From Nemopilema nomurai (taxonomy: Eukaryota > Cnidaria > Scyphozoa > Rhizostomeae > Rhizostomatidae), in NCBI GenBank assembly GCA_003864495.1, contig ML133379.1:830979-894978 (forward strand): a stretch of DNA of 64,000 nucleotides. Direction: 5' to 3'. Of this stretch, positions 47,401 through 61,100 are shown piece by piece. How positions within the stretch are numbered: position 1 is the first letter of the stretch; every line of letters begins with the position of its first letter. The notes beneath the pieces were generated by a model, which was not told where the DNA came from, searched no databases, and worked only from the letters and a program-made list of their open reading frames with translations. Position numbers and translations under genes: made by a program.

Positions 47401-50400
47401 CTAAACTAGCATAAAAGTGAAATGAACATCACTTTTTCAGCCTGCTGATGTGTAGTAGTTCTGAGGAGCTCCACACAAAGGCAAGATGGGAAGGAAAAAG
47501 CAATTCAACTAGGGAAAAGTTATTTATAAAGTTACAAGGTAATTATGTTGTCATTTGACTAGATATGTGAGTATTTCGTAAATATATTCTTATTATGTAG
47601 AAAATATGTTTTGGACTGCTTTGGTTACTTGATAAATAGTATCAAATATGACAGTCTTTCTGATAATTTGTAGTTTTGCTTGAATCTTTTAAACTGCAAT
47701 CACTATCTTATGATGCATTGAAATATGTGACTTGTGAGCTATGAATTGCCTTTCAAATGAATCTATGTCTTGCAGATCCACTCTAAATCCTAACCAATCG
47801 CTCTAGTAATCCTGTGTTATATACAAATATAAAATGTTTGAAAGCAATTGCAATTTTATGAACAATTTTTCACTATTTAATGTTTAGGATGTGATAAAAT
47901 TAGTTAGTCAAGCTATGTTTAAATACTGTAAAACTATTTTGCATTTTTTAATCCTAACAGTTCAAAGACATGTAAGAAGTAGCATGTTGTAATCTAAAAA
48001 TGTGTTACAGGTCATTTTCTAAAGTCTAGTGTCTTGTGTTTTTAGATTTTTTACCAGCTTCAGTTTTATTACCACCAAGACGGCTTGAATCCTTACTTGG
48101 CCAAGCCATTGAGCTACAGAAGTCAAATTGTATATACCACAACACTTCAATGGATGCAAAACTCACAGAGTTCTCTTTGCTAAGTGACCATCAGTGTGAA
48201 AGGTTTCTAGACATCAATTTCACTTTTTAATTTGCTATAAAATTTACTTTTGATATTGTTGATATTGAGCTGTCATACCAGCAGTAATGCTGAATTTACT
48301 TTTGGCTGTTATTTCCCTTTTATCAGTGAAAAATAAAACGACTAGTTAAAACTGCAATACATACAATCACTGAAGATGAAGAGCAATTTCCCAAGTGAAC
48401 CAAGAGAGGAAGAAATATGTACAGTTTGAACAGGAGGCTTAACCCATAAGTTTTTGCCCCGCTTTTGAAAGTTTTTGAAAGTGTTTCTCTAAGGACATGT
48501 TAACTCAGCTGTATGCACAGGACATCCAAACCTGTTAAATGTTGTGAAAAACGCTTTGAAGAAAAGAGAGAGAAGAGCTTTGAATTATAAATGTCAAAAG
48601 ATATTTTAGAATCAAAGGTATGTCAATATGAAGGCAGTATTATGTTTATAATTTTGTTGAAGCCAAGTTTTAATCCTTAATTCCATGTCTTCTGGCAGCA
48701 AACATTTCCCCTGTGAAACACACCAAGTCCTGTCCATCCACTGTGATGAGGTAATCAATGATTTGTTTGTTTTAGGAAACTGATTGATGTTGATCAACTT
48801 CTGAGCTACTTTGAAATTACCTCCACTCCAAAAATCTTTAAAGTTAGGATATCATTTTTTGAAAGAACCAAATTCTTTGGTCCTGCTTTTACCCTAGAAA
48901 TGTGCAGTTATGTTTAACTTTGCTCTTATAAGCTGAAGCCATCAACCATTATGCTTCAAGGACAATCAAAAAGAGCTTTAATTTAAGGATTTATTAGCAT
49001 CCTTTTCAACTTGCCCATTGTTTTCTTGAACCAGGTGATGTTCATTCGCTTTTCTTACGACGGTAGACGACTTGCAAGTGGCTCCAAAGATGAGACAGTT
49101 ATCATTTGGAATGTTGGAGCGGTAAAATTCAGATTTTTAACACACTGTTACGCTTTAATTGTATCAACATCTGTCATCATCATCCTGCCTTTCTGTTATG
49201 CTTCACAAGATGTGGCATGATCTTGTAGAAACGTTTTGTGAAGGGTTTCTACCAACTGGGTTGCCAGGCCTTTATGTGAGAGAAAGAGAGAGAGAAAGGC
49301 AATGCTTGGCCTGTCTGTGACTCTGACCCTGACCTTAACTGAACTAAAGTTTACAGTTATATTTAAACTACTACTTTAAGATAAATTTGCCAACACAGAA
49401 TGAGTGGGGATGATGAAATGCAGATGTTATCAGTATCAAAAAGTCTAGACTGATGAGCCAGAATAGTTGTGTCAACATAGACAATAACTTACAGCAGTGC
49501 AATTTGTCAATGACATGAAATGACACAACATGATGTCCCCTGTATATAGCTAATGCAAATTGCAAGCATTTCAGCTATCAGTGGCCAAGTTTGTGTCCTC
49601 TTTTTAGTATTTATGTCCTGGTACCAATTTTCCAATTAGTATCCTCATGCCTGCCAGCCAGTTAAAGAGAGGAAAGGAACTCTTGTTTGCACCAGTTTGT
49701 ATCTAGCATGAATCGATTCTAGAGGAAACAAATGAAACGATGATCAAGCTTACCCAGTTGTTTTTGCACTCTTCACTTTAGACCTCCATCTGGTTGAAAT
49801 GTAGCACTCAAGAGGCTGCACTGTTTGACTTAACATGGCCATCAGTATCTTTGAAGATGTGGAAATTTTTGTCTCTTGTTTACCTCAGTCTTAGCAGATC
49901 TGTCAACTCTCCTAGTTTTGCTGGGAGACTCAGTCTATTTAATGTTTTCAAATTAACATAAACATTTAAAACCATTAGGCAGAGGTTACCCATGATAATT
50001 GTGGTCATTAACTGTTTGGTCACCATGACTTTTTTGGCATGTATGTTGTTTATAAATTCAACAAACTCCAGGGATCTCCCTGTTTTTGGCAAAATCTCCC
50101 GAATTTTCTCAACAAAAAATCTGAAATCTGCAGGCTTTAAAAAGTATAGGTTGATGGGTCTGTCTTAGCAAAATGCTTATGATTTAAAAGGCTACTTCAT
50201 ATCTCAGTTGCCTTGAAGTTGACTAAAAAGTTAAAGTCTAACAATTAATATGTAATCTGAATTAACAAACTTGAGTTTCTACCTAAAATTATTTAGGCAA
50301 TAACATTAGAAAGTGACATTTGCCCTGATGGCCAATTTTTAAGAGTGTTGAAGTACTTTTCAAACATTGACAAATTGCATTTATAATTGAATTTTCTTTG

Positions 50401-53400
50401 ATGACTCTGCTGCTAAGTTAAGTCAGTGCCTCATTCTTTGTTCATTCATTTAATTGTAAAATTTGGAGTAGAAACTCTGAACCATTTTGTACCATGCCAA
50501 GGGGGCATTTTATTTTATAAAGATGCTAATATCTTCTTTTTTTCTTAATCCTTTCAAACCTTGGACACTCAATTTGCAACTATGAATTTGAGAACATCCC
50601 AATAGTGTTTATCTCATCCATTAATACTGTTGTCTTTTTGTTGCAGGATGAAAAATTAGTAAAATTTCGAACACTTGAGAGGCATACACATGGTGTTTCT
50701 TACTTGTCATGGAGCCCAGACGACAAGCATTTGATTGTTTGCGGCACTGATGATTGCGCAGAGCTTTGGGTTTGGCATGTGGAGGTAAGCACACAGTATA
50801 AGTAGGCAATTTTACCTTCAAACTTATGTCTTAGTTGATTTAACACTGCGATGAAAAGTCAAACAAATCCAGGAGATGAAAGTTGAGCTGCCACAGTTAT
50901 TTGTTAAAGTTTTGCAGATTTAAAGGAAATCAAGAACCAAGGCTTTAGTAAAGGTCAAGTAAAAAAAGTACAGGTTTATCCTCTACCCTCTTAGTAAATG
51001 AACAGTTACAGCCTAAGGATAATCGTTTTTCATAATTGCACATACCTGGGTAGGGTAGATTTTGACACACTGGTTTTCAATCTGTATAAGTAGTTGAGTT
51101 TAAGCCATCGGAAAATGGTTTGTCCAATTGTTGATTGAAATGGGGTCATGAAAAGGAAGTGCGTCAGCTGCATCAATCTTATTCACATTTATGTGTCACC
51201 ACCTTAAGATAATAAAAGAGTCTCATATATACTTAATGACAGTTCATTATGGTATTCATTGTTCTAAAAAGCAAGGGAAGGTTAAACCAGCCAGAATGGT
51301 TACTTATTCAACCTGAAACCTGATACAAATCCTTGAGATTAGGAGCCTCAACCTGGGATTAAGATTGCCAAGGGATCAAATGGCAGAGCAAACCATGGAC
51401 CATGGCATGGAATGATATATCCGAAACAAAGTCATTCAGCATAAAGCTAAATGCTTCTTGGCTGTTGGTTCTTTTTAATGTGTTAGGTTGTTTTCATTTT
51501 ATGTTCATTTTGACTTGGCCATGTTGTTTGGACTGGGGTTGTTGTCTTGTTGACCAGTGCATAGATACAGTAGTTCTTTCCAATTTGATTAACTTTCAGA
51601 TAATGTGACTCTACGTTCATTAATTGGTTTGTGTGTAGTAAACAGATGAAATTTGACTACCCTTATAGTCGAACCCAGTTCTTGCTTTTAACAGTTAGGC
51701 TTTTCTCATATAAAATCTCCACTTAAAAATTTCCTCTTTCCTTCTTACGAAAGTGAGTATAATGAAGTATATGCTGAACTTGTAAAGACACAAATTAATT
51801 TCCACTGCCTCGGTTTGAATTATTTAGGGTGTGAATATATCACTGCTAATGCATGTTTAACATAAGAGAACCAGGAAGGTCACTATAATTTGTCTTGAAT
51901 GCTATCTAGCCTCTTGTCAAGCCTCAGGGCATACACATAAAGTAACACTATTAGTACAGTTTCACATCATCTCGGATTGTCCTGTTGACTTCTTTCAAGT
52001 GCAAGTATTTCTGCGACATTAAGTATTTACAATTCAATTCAAGCTTGTGAGAAGATCCCATTTTGTGTTGATAATTGAAAAAATGAAAAGGTTAATTCAA
52101 ATGTTGATTTTGTCACTGTGATGTTTGTTATGTTAACAGACTGGTGAGCTGAAATGCCGGATGAGTCATTCACCAGATGATAGTTTGACGTGTTGCGCTT
52201 GGTATCCTGATGGAAAAAAATTTGTTACTGGTGGTATGAAAGGACAGTTCTACCAATGTGTAAGCATTTTCATACTCAATTTGGCAAAAGTCTTCAATAG
52301 TACAAAATTTCACAATGGCTAGAAAAGGCGGAACTGGTTTTTGCATACTTAAAGTACTTTTTCATCTGACACTCCTCAGAGTTACAAACGTTGGAAAATA
52401 ACCAAAACTGACAGAATAAATAGCCAGTTGCGGATCGAAAACATGAGAGGGTGATAAGCAGTGTGACATATTTATTTATTTAGCTATGCTCCTTTTAAGA
52501 TTTTTTCAGTACTGTTTGTCAGGAAAATATTTGTATTTGTGTTTATGTTTGTTTCTACCTAGTTTTGGAAGGTAGTTTTTAGGGCACTGAGAAGCGTAAG
52601 CTTACCGAGCAGTGTCCTGGTTCTTCCTCTCTATGTAAGCACCCCATTATTCCTTATGCCTGGAATTACAGAGAGCTGGCAACTCTCCACTCTGTGTGAA
52701 AGTTTGGTCTCGCCAGGGACTCAAACCATGTACCCTTAGGTCTCTAGTTCGCACATCTAAGTACTGAGCCATCCTTGCACTGTTCCTTCTGGTTTATTTT
52801 TCATGGCTGGTTTTTCATCTCTAATTCATCACGCCAATGTCGCCATCATCATCAGCCTTGAAACCAAAATATTCTAGTAATCTTGTAGTTTGTTATCATT
52901 ACAACATACTTATTTAAAGGACTTGGATGGTAATGTCATTGAATCCTGGGAAGGAGTTCGGGTTATTGGTGTGAGTGTTTTGGATGATAATGAAACTGTG
53001 TTGGCTGCGGACACCCACATGAGAGTGAGAACATACAATTTTGAAGACAACAGAGACAGTGGATTGTAAGTGGATTTGTTTCCAGGAGTTCTGCAGATAC
53101 TATATTTGATATTCATAACTATTCCCCTTTTTTGTAATTCACTCTTTCAAATCCTTCCTGTCCCTGCAATTTTTGTAGCTGCAACTGATTTGTAAAATAC
53201 CAATGGATAATATGATAATTATCCCAAAAACCAGAAGATTCCTGTAAGGGAACATGTATTTCTTTGCCACTGATCATTTGACCATTTGATGTTGTGAACT
53301 TAGATATCTGCACTTCTACCAAAAAATTCCTTTTGTTCATTTAGAATTCACGAGAGCCATTCAATCATGTCATTTAATGTGTCACAAAACAACAGATACA

Positions 53401-56148
53401 TAATTCTAAATGTGGCACTCCAGGTAAGTTTTCTATGGCATGCTCTAGTTTGTCAAGGTTTGATGTAACAGTTAGGGAGATAGTAATTAGAGTCTTGAAG
53501 TGTATTCATCCCTTCGAGAAATTAATAGCATTCTGTTGAAAGCAGCTTGTACTGGTATAGTCTTCAGTGAAATACTAATTTTTGCTTGTAATACATCTAA
53601 ACTCTTTGGAATTTAAGTTTTGATGGACTTAAAACATTATCTTAAAGGAATTGAATTGAAAATGTTCCACTAATCTCTGGCATTGGTTTCTCTGTAGTTC
53701 TCCCATGAAGTATTTTAAACACTTGGAACAAATGTAACATATTGGAAACAATGAATACTAAGCCCTTTCTTCAAAAATAGTTAATAGTTGTTGAAAGGAG
53801 AAGTAGATTTACCTTCTGTGTATATTGCATTTTTAGGGTATCAACCTTTGGGACATTAAAGACAAAACATTAGTAAGAAAGTTTCGCGGCGTTACACAAG
53901 GCTACTATATGATCCACTCATGTTTTGGAGGAATAAATGAAGATTTCATTGCTAGTGGAAGCGAAGGTAAGGCTCCTTGATGAAGGTTAAATACAGTAAA
54001 AATGAAGGTTAAGTGTTGGATTTTGGTGAAGGCACATATTTTTCTATAGCAGAGAATTCTCTAAAACCCAAAAATATATAGAGTTGTAACTTTAAACAGC
54101 TGTTTTTAACAACTCAAATGAAGTTTAACCTGATAGCTCAGTTGGTAGAGCACTTGATGTACAAAGTCAAGGGTTGTGAGTTTGAGTCCCGCTCGAGTCG
54201 GTTATTTTTCCTTACTCTCTATATCCTTCGTAAGAAATCCTGTTGCCTTGATCTTTTCAAATGAAGTTGTTAGCTAACAAGTCAATGTGCACCTAGCTAC
54301 AGGTGCCAAATTCTGAGCAACAGGAAAACCACCAATATTTAAGCTTATTGCTGTATTTCTCTACCAACCTACATCAGACTCACCAATTAATTTTCATATA
54401 GATTGTCCTGATTCAACTGGTTTGATTTTGTCTTCTTCTTGTCTACTGATGTTTCTATTGATGCTCCAAAGTAGTTTTTATATGTAAAAATGTTGGCTAG
54501 TTTTGTCAAAAGTCTAGTTTGATGAAAATTTGACTACTTGTAGACAATGATGTCTATATTTGGCACCAGCAACTAGAAGGCAGGCCAATTGCAACACTAA
54601 AAGGCCATTCAAGGACAGTTAATTGTGTACATTGGAACCCGAAACTTCCTAGCATGCTAGCATCTGCAAGTGATGATGGCACTATCAGAATTTGGGGCCC
54701 TTCACAAAGAGTAGAAGACAGAGGTATGTTATCACGAGATATGAAGGTTGTTCCACAGGGTTGAAAGGCTAAATGTCTTGCTGTCAAGTTAACAAAAAAC
54801 ATTTGCTGTTGGTTTTGAAAAGCTTTCCAAAGTTTTCATTTCAATTTTAAATATAATGTGATTTTAACAATTGGGTCATTCCATGCATAATCATTGAGAA
54901 TTCAGGAAATTCCAATGGGCACCACAAGAACTGTTTCCTGAGAAAAAATTCAGCATTGAAATTTTGCTGATTTCAGTAAAAATTTGCATTCTGGGCTTTG
55001 AGCTCATTTTCACCAACTTTGACATTCAATAACTCAAAATAAAAGTTGAGACTGAACTCTTTGTTTCTTTTATTTCAGGGTTATTCGATATTGGGTGTCT
55101 CAAATGACATCTCTTTGCCCATGATTTATTAAAAAAATTGTCTCCAAAGAGACAAAATTGACTGTAAAATGAACACATGAATTGTAAAGCTACTATCACT
55201 TGAGCATCAAGGTGCGACCAAAACTTTTTTAAGAATGATCTGAAAATGGTATTAAGCATTGCCAATTATTAGTAGTCAATAATTATCTATTGCACACTTC
55301 CAAAAAATTATTCCATATATGATAGAATTCCTTTGCAATCTTGGTTGCCACAAGGTAATTTCAAGCACTGCCACCTGTAGCTAATTGAAAACCAATCTCT
55401 CATATTTGACTAGAGCTTGCACCATTAACCCAATATAATAGTTAATCCTTTGTGATTCAGTAATTTTTTTAATTCTTTCACATCCTTGTTTTCACCACAA
55501 CAATCAGGCATCAGTCAAATGTACCAGGTGTCATCATAATAACAAGCAGTGTATTTCCAAGGTTGATAGCTGATGAATTTTTGTGCCGAGAGGAATCATT
55601 TAACCAATGTTTATCATAGATGGTCTCATTAAATATCTTATTAATTTTCAACAAGTTTCCATCAGGGGTAGAAAAGTTGCAAAGGGTCTTCTTGTGTCAA
55701 GATTTGATTGACAGTTGCAGACGTGTGTAGGTCTAGGGGCACCTCTGAATGAAATAAAAGATAAAGTCTTAAATGTTTTTAGACAAAAGAAGATTCAGAT
55801 ATGCATATTGGCTCCTGATTGCTGGTCCATTGAAAAATCAAGGACTGAATTCAAAGTCTGAGCTGTTTTACTGGTAGAAAATTACCTAGAGACCAATTTT
55901 CACACTAACGTCTTCTACCATTTTTGAGTTAGGTGTCAAAGTTGGTGATTAGAACTATCTGGTGTTTAGGAATGGAATGACCCTACTGGACATGCTATGT
56001 TTTACTAATAATGTGACTATAAATTTTTTTGAAGGAGGGGAGTTGAGACTTCAACCTCATCTATGTAAACATGAACATGTTTTGCCTGTTTATAGTTAAG
56101 GATTTTTTAATTATGATATGCAAAAATCTTGTTTCAGATGTCCTGTGA
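44499..56148 (+). CDS. WDR26: WDR26: LisH-CTLH-WD40 protein of the CTLH/GID ubiquitin ligase, 15 exons
   Basis: Coding exons: 44658-44863, 45950-46049, 46383-46439, 47000-47136, 47441-47538, 48046-48202, 48699-48750, 49035-49121, 50647-50784, 52140-52259, 52920-53065, 53345-53423, 53837-53966, 54544-54723 and 56138-56148. All have GT-AG borders and matching phases; from ATG 44658 this gives 565 residues. A LisH motif ([16 protein letters not shown]) at about 52-85 precedes a CTLH region with [14 protein letters not shown]. The propeller (about 255-560) includes [40 protein letters not shown] and [20 protein letters not shown]26 is a core subunit and substrate adaptor of the CTLH E3 ligase. 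Coding-like sequence without a stop ([17 protein letters not shown]) runs up to about 44500, so an upstream exon may supply the true start. Introns carry a repeat, a SINE-like and a tRNA-like insertion. Confidence 0.95.
52313..52466 (+). mobile_element. 333-bp interspersed repeat, copy C (truncated), in WDR26 intron 10
   Basis: Starts CAATGGCTAGAAAAGGCGG and follows copy A through GACACTCCTCAGAG and AAATAGCCAG to GGGTGATAAGCAG, then diverges. Only the left half is present. Confidence 0.8.
52560..52795 (-). repeat. Probable tRNA-derived SINE in WDR26 intron 10
   Basis: On the minus strand an A-box-like GGCTCAGTACTTAG (forward gtactgagcc at 52761) is followed about 40 bases on by a B-box-like GGTTTGAGTCCC (forward 52715-52727). 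Sequence continues to about 52560 as a presumed SINE body. No cloverleaf is complete, so it is a repeat rather than a gene. Confidence 0.5.
54127..54203 (+). repeat. tRNA-like sequence (pseudogene or SINE head) in WDR26 intron 13
   Basis: A-box TGATAGCTCAGTTGGTAGAG at 54131-54150 and B-box-like GAGTTTGAGTCCC at 54178-54190, with short end pairing AACC/GGTT and a CTTGA/TCAAG stem in the anticodon position. The anticodon loop would have nine bases and the acceptor stem is mismatched, so a functional tRNA is unlikely. Confidence 0.6.
54874..55982. mobile_element. Non-autonomous element with GGTCATTCCAT ends in WDR26 last intron
   Basis: GGTCATTCCATGCATAATC at the left and AGGAATGGAATGACC at the right delimit 1109 bp. 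A second inverted block inside each end reads CACCAACTTTGACA... followed by AACTCAAAA. No transposase frame. It fills most of the intron before the final 11-base coding segment. Confidence 0.72.
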
Positions 56149-58189
56149 CTGCACCAGTTGCACTATTGGCCAGGAGGCTTTTCTAACAAAAATGCAGAAT
56201 ACATGCTTTCGTATATTGTCATGATGAGTACAGACATTTTTTTATGTAGCTTTATCTTCAATTCAGTTTTCATCTATTTTTGTGGTAGTGCCACCATCTT
56301 AATAAGGTGAACCATATAAGAAAGTGGAAATTGATACTAATGTTTGAAAAGCAAATAGGAAAGATCAGATGTCTTCTTGTGTTTCTGTAAAACGTCTTAA
56401 TGCAAAATGAATGTTACTATGAAAAATAGATAAATATTCAAGTGCACATGTAAATACAAGTCCATAGGTGATACTTTGATCTTTGATTGGCAGTAGACAG
56501 TTCAAAGTATAAAATGTGTAATATCAACTCATCAATTTGTTAATTTGATCAAAGAGTAATATATTTATTTACATATACTTGTTTAAGCTAGCAACACAGA
56601 TCTCTCAACATTTGCCATGATTTGTGTCAGGAAGCTTGATCTCCAACTTTTGCTATTTGTGGTCATATCTGTTAGGAAATTGTTGCTGTTAAAATTTATT
56701 ATTATTTGTGTGCATGTTAGTTATACTGGAAAAGCTATATCAAAAGCAATTTTCTTAGTTTCCTAGTTTAACATTTGGGCTTTTTTGTTTGGTGAAATGG
56801 AAAACTAAAAGGTTGAATTTCCCTGTCTAGCAATCCATACTTCTGTGGCCAAGCTCTGAATTAGATCTTATATTCATCCATGATATAAAAGAGTATTGCA
56901 ATATGGTCCTTATAGTATCAGCACTGGATACCATTCATTTGTGATGGTGGTTTGATGGTGGTCTTTTTTACTTTCGTTATTGGAAAATAACTTTCCAGTT
57001 CTGTTTGAGGCAATCACCAAATTATAATTCCCATCCAAATATCCATTTAAAACCTTGCCAACAATCCAAACCTTGCTAAAGGTCAATCAATATTAATTTA
57101 ACATTTAGTTTTCCAGTTTCACCCTATTTTGTCTTTGCACTCTTGGTTGCTCTCATTCTCAACAAGTACTCATCATTGGGCATTTCTGTAAATAATTTGT
57201 ATATTTGATGTGTAACTATTTTACCATGTTTTGTCTAACTACTGGTAATTTTATCTACTTTAAATCAAGGCTGTAATTTGTTAATAGTGAAATTTTGACT
57301 AGAATCATTATATTTATTGCAGCAGTTATTGCATATGTAGCAAGTTTGTTTGAGAGCAGTTGTAATTGAGCTCCTTTTGAATCTTATGGTGTTCCTTTGA
57401 TTCTTCTGAGCATAAAAATTATATTTGCTTCAAATCATGCCAGCCCGGAGCCAAGATTAAAGATAAGGCATTGTTTTATTCTAAGCAAATGATTTGTGCC
57501 ATATTGAGGGAAACACCCTTTTGCACAAGCATGCAAACATTAACATAATTGTTAAAGCACAGGCGCAAACTCTAAAACCATGATATGTTGTTGTAAAGAG
57601 AAGGAAAAAGCTAAAGTTCAAAACATCATTTAAAATAACAGTTATGTTAGGTCATTCAGGACTTTGATGCATGGCAGAATACTCTGTAAGAAGATGAGAA
57701 AGACCAAAAAAACTCTGCATAAACACTCTTGGCTGAATGCAAGCAATTGGACCTATGACCAAAGGGCTACACACATTATGATATGACATGATAGTACATT
57801 GACTCATTCACCCTTAACAATTCAGCCAGAGTTATTTTCATCTTGGGTTGGAATAAAAAGAAGTATTAACATTTAACATCTATTTGTACTTCAGAAAAGA
57901 AAGCTTACTGGGTGGACAGAACATTCAAAATGAGCCAATTCCCCTAATATTCTAGCTATTTAGGCATGACTAGTTTAGTTGAATGGGTTTTACCAGATAT
58001 TTATTAATTTTTAGAAGAAATTCTCTCCTCAAACCTAGTAGCTTTGCTACTTTTAAATTCAGCATAACTTTTGCGTATGTCTACTGTAACATTGCAAATA
58101 CTGTTTCCTTGGGGCATAACATGTGCAATGGTTTCAAGCTGTTGCACTTGTTGCTTAAACTGAAATCATTTTTAGTTCTTGAAACAAGT
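56149..58189. other. WDR26 3' UTR and convergent spacer to MED9
   Basis: Follows the WDR26 stop and precedes the MED9 stop on the other strand. AT-rich; no gene, RNA or repeat was recognised. Confidence 0.4.
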
Positions 58190-61100
58190 TTATCTGCCTG
58201 CTTCTTTTCCAACTGAATTGGAACTGACCATCTCCAGGCTGCTAAATCTTTCAAGAAGCTCTCTGTAAAATGTATATAAATGAAAAGTTAAAGCAGGTAG
58301 CAAAGGTCACAGAGAAAAAGTGTTGCCTAAAATGGCAAGGAAAATGTGGTCTTTGTCATCCTGAAGCCAAGAGAGACATCTTCTTTAAAAAAGAATCACC
58401 CCTTGGCATCTACAAAATAGATCTTGTGCTGTCTTGAGATTTTCAAATTTTTCATCACTTTTAATGTAAACAGTAAGCTATAAAGAACAAATTAACTAGT
58501 TATGAATAGGTTAAAACTATTTTATGACAATAAATTTGGTGAATTGTGCCCAACCTGCAAATATTGATACTTACTGTTTCTGTTTTAACTGCTTTTTTAA
58601 CTTGTTCAATTCCCTATCTTGTTCCTCCATATTTGTTTCTAAGCCTGGTTGCTTACTGACCAACTCTCTGCAAGACTGAAGCTTTGCACGAAAACCTGCA
58701 ACCTTAAAAAGAGAAGCAGAATGAAACCACTATCAAAACACCTGCAAGTGAGAGGTTTGGTGCTAATGCAGTAACATACCTCTCCATAATCCACATACAT
58801 TGGGGTCATTCCATGTCAGAATGAAACAGCCACTTGACCCACTACCTCAGATTTTGATGATTTTTGGTACAAATGTTGACAACTATGACATGAGCATAAG
58901 CTGAAAATTTCATCTTCATACCTTCTACTATTGCAAAGTTAGATGGGTTTGAAATTTCTGAATTTTCGGCACATTTGTCAATGATCTGCCATTTTGATTT
59001 TTTGCTATTATTTACATGAATTAAAACCAATGAAGATATGATGCATTTCAAATGAAAATAAACCAGAAATACCAATCAACTATGTAGATGTCCAAAAGAT
59101 GATCAGAAATTTCCAGACACAAACAAAGGTCATTCTAAATATAGAAAAAGAAGGGTAGGTTGTTGCCATGGCAACGACCTGTGAGGTTAATTGTGTGAAT
59201 TTCGTCATGTTGCTTAAGTTGGAATGATTTGAGTTTCTTAATTTGACTAGATTACTAAATGAACTAACAAAATAGAAAAAACTGTGAGGTGTTTTTTTCC
59301 TTTATTGAAATATAACATACTATCAGTTGCCCTAAATTGGCATTTTTGTGCAACCATCAAAGTAACAAATTTTCTCTCTTTTTTAAGCAATGAGTGTTCA
59401 GTAAATCTAAAAACGGATTTTTGCCCATCATTTAGGTTATGCTTCAACATCTAAAGAATATATAATCTAAAAACGTTATATTTACTGTATACTAATTGAT
59501 ATTAAATGCATTAAACTTTTCAGTTATTTCACAAATAAACTTTAAATCAACATAGTGCCTACAGTTCTACATCAAGATTTGGATCAAAGACGTATTGCCT
59601 TCCAGTCTTTGTAGATGTTTTTGGTGGTTGAACCTTTTTAAGTATGTTCAATGTTGGCACCCAACAAATGTCATCACGCCTTGGCCACATAAATGACACA
59701 CATGGCAGGTTTGGATGCATAAACTTCGCCGCAACATCTTGATTTTCTCTACTGACTTCAGTAGTCACTCCAACCCAGTAATCTTTATCATAACTGCACA
59801 CAGTATAGTCCCCAATTTCAATCTCATCAACAGGTTCAACAATAGGTAGATCGAAATCAAACCGAACTTCAAACTCAGGTATTTCTGATATTGTTTTTGC
59901 GCCAATTGATGTTTTGGATTGCGGTACAAACTGATGGAGCCCCCTAGTTCCTGGGATCGTTCTTGCAGCTGTCAGGCGTTTCTCGAGACTTTTTCTTAGC
60001 AGATTATTGTCGTCCTTTGTTACGGAATAGAAATTGATTCCTTTGACTTCTGTTTTGCAAAACTGAAACAATGCCTCAACAGAAGTTATTTGGTTAGCCA
60101 TTGGCCGTTGCATGCTGGCTTGAGCAGCCAAGCGCTTGACAGTACCTCCAATCCCATCACATGGAGATTTACCATGACTGGTAGCAAAAAAATTCCACTG
60201 ACAATGCATTCCAAAGTCTTCCATATGGTGGCACAAGTTCAAAAAATGCTTACAGTTCTTGTATTGGCCGGCACAACCTTCAGAGAAGTAATGGACAACC
60301 TTTATGTCCATGGAAATAATTACCTTGATATGCTGTACAGTGCCTTTTAACACACTATATACAAAGTGCACGTCGTGTTCCAGGTCATCGGATAAAAAAC
60401 ACAGTGACGTTGATCCAACGACTCCACTCTTGTCCATGTAGTAAATAAGCTGGATGTAGTGTACACTGCTTCTGGTTCCAGTGATAACCCTGGACTTCAT
60501 CTTGGACCACAAACTTAAAGTTTTCTGCAAAGTCTAGTAGAACAATGACTTCCTCTTGATTCAAGGTTTCTTTTAACATCTTCAAATATGAAGCTTGTGA
60601 CTTCGCGATAAATGAATGGCTGGTTATTTGATCTAGCTGGCAACACAATTTATCAACAAAATCGCCAACGGGAAGAGTTTGGGAAACAAGCTCAGCTCGG
60701 TCCACAGTTGTCCACTGCTGGAAAGTGACTGAATCTTCAGTAAAATCACTACCATCTTCAACCTCCTCGCCTTCTTCAAATGCTGTTGATTCTGTGAAGA
60801 TATTGCGTAAGCAATCATCAACGTTTCCAATTCCAGGACACTGTGCACATCTGTGAATCATGCATCTTCTGAAAGTCCTGTCGCAGACTATCATATCAAT
60901 CAGGTCGTGGTACTGGTGTCCGAAATTCGCAGCATCAAGAAGAAGCTTCAGATTTTGATGAGAAGTGCAGACACACACAGAATGTGTCCCTTTTGGGCCA
61001 ATTGGGATGCACAATTTTGGCCTCAAGCTTGCAAACTTGGAAAACCCAATACAGAAAGCAGGATTTTCAGCCTTGAACCAAAAATCATCAAAATCTGAGG

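Noticed and set aside
54127..54203. Functional tRNA gene
   Set aside because: Nine-base anticodon loop and mismatched acceptor stem; more likely a tRNA-derived repeat.
60090..61098. Plus-strand ORFs across the transposase-like region
   Set aside because: Antisense to the recognisable minus-strand frames.
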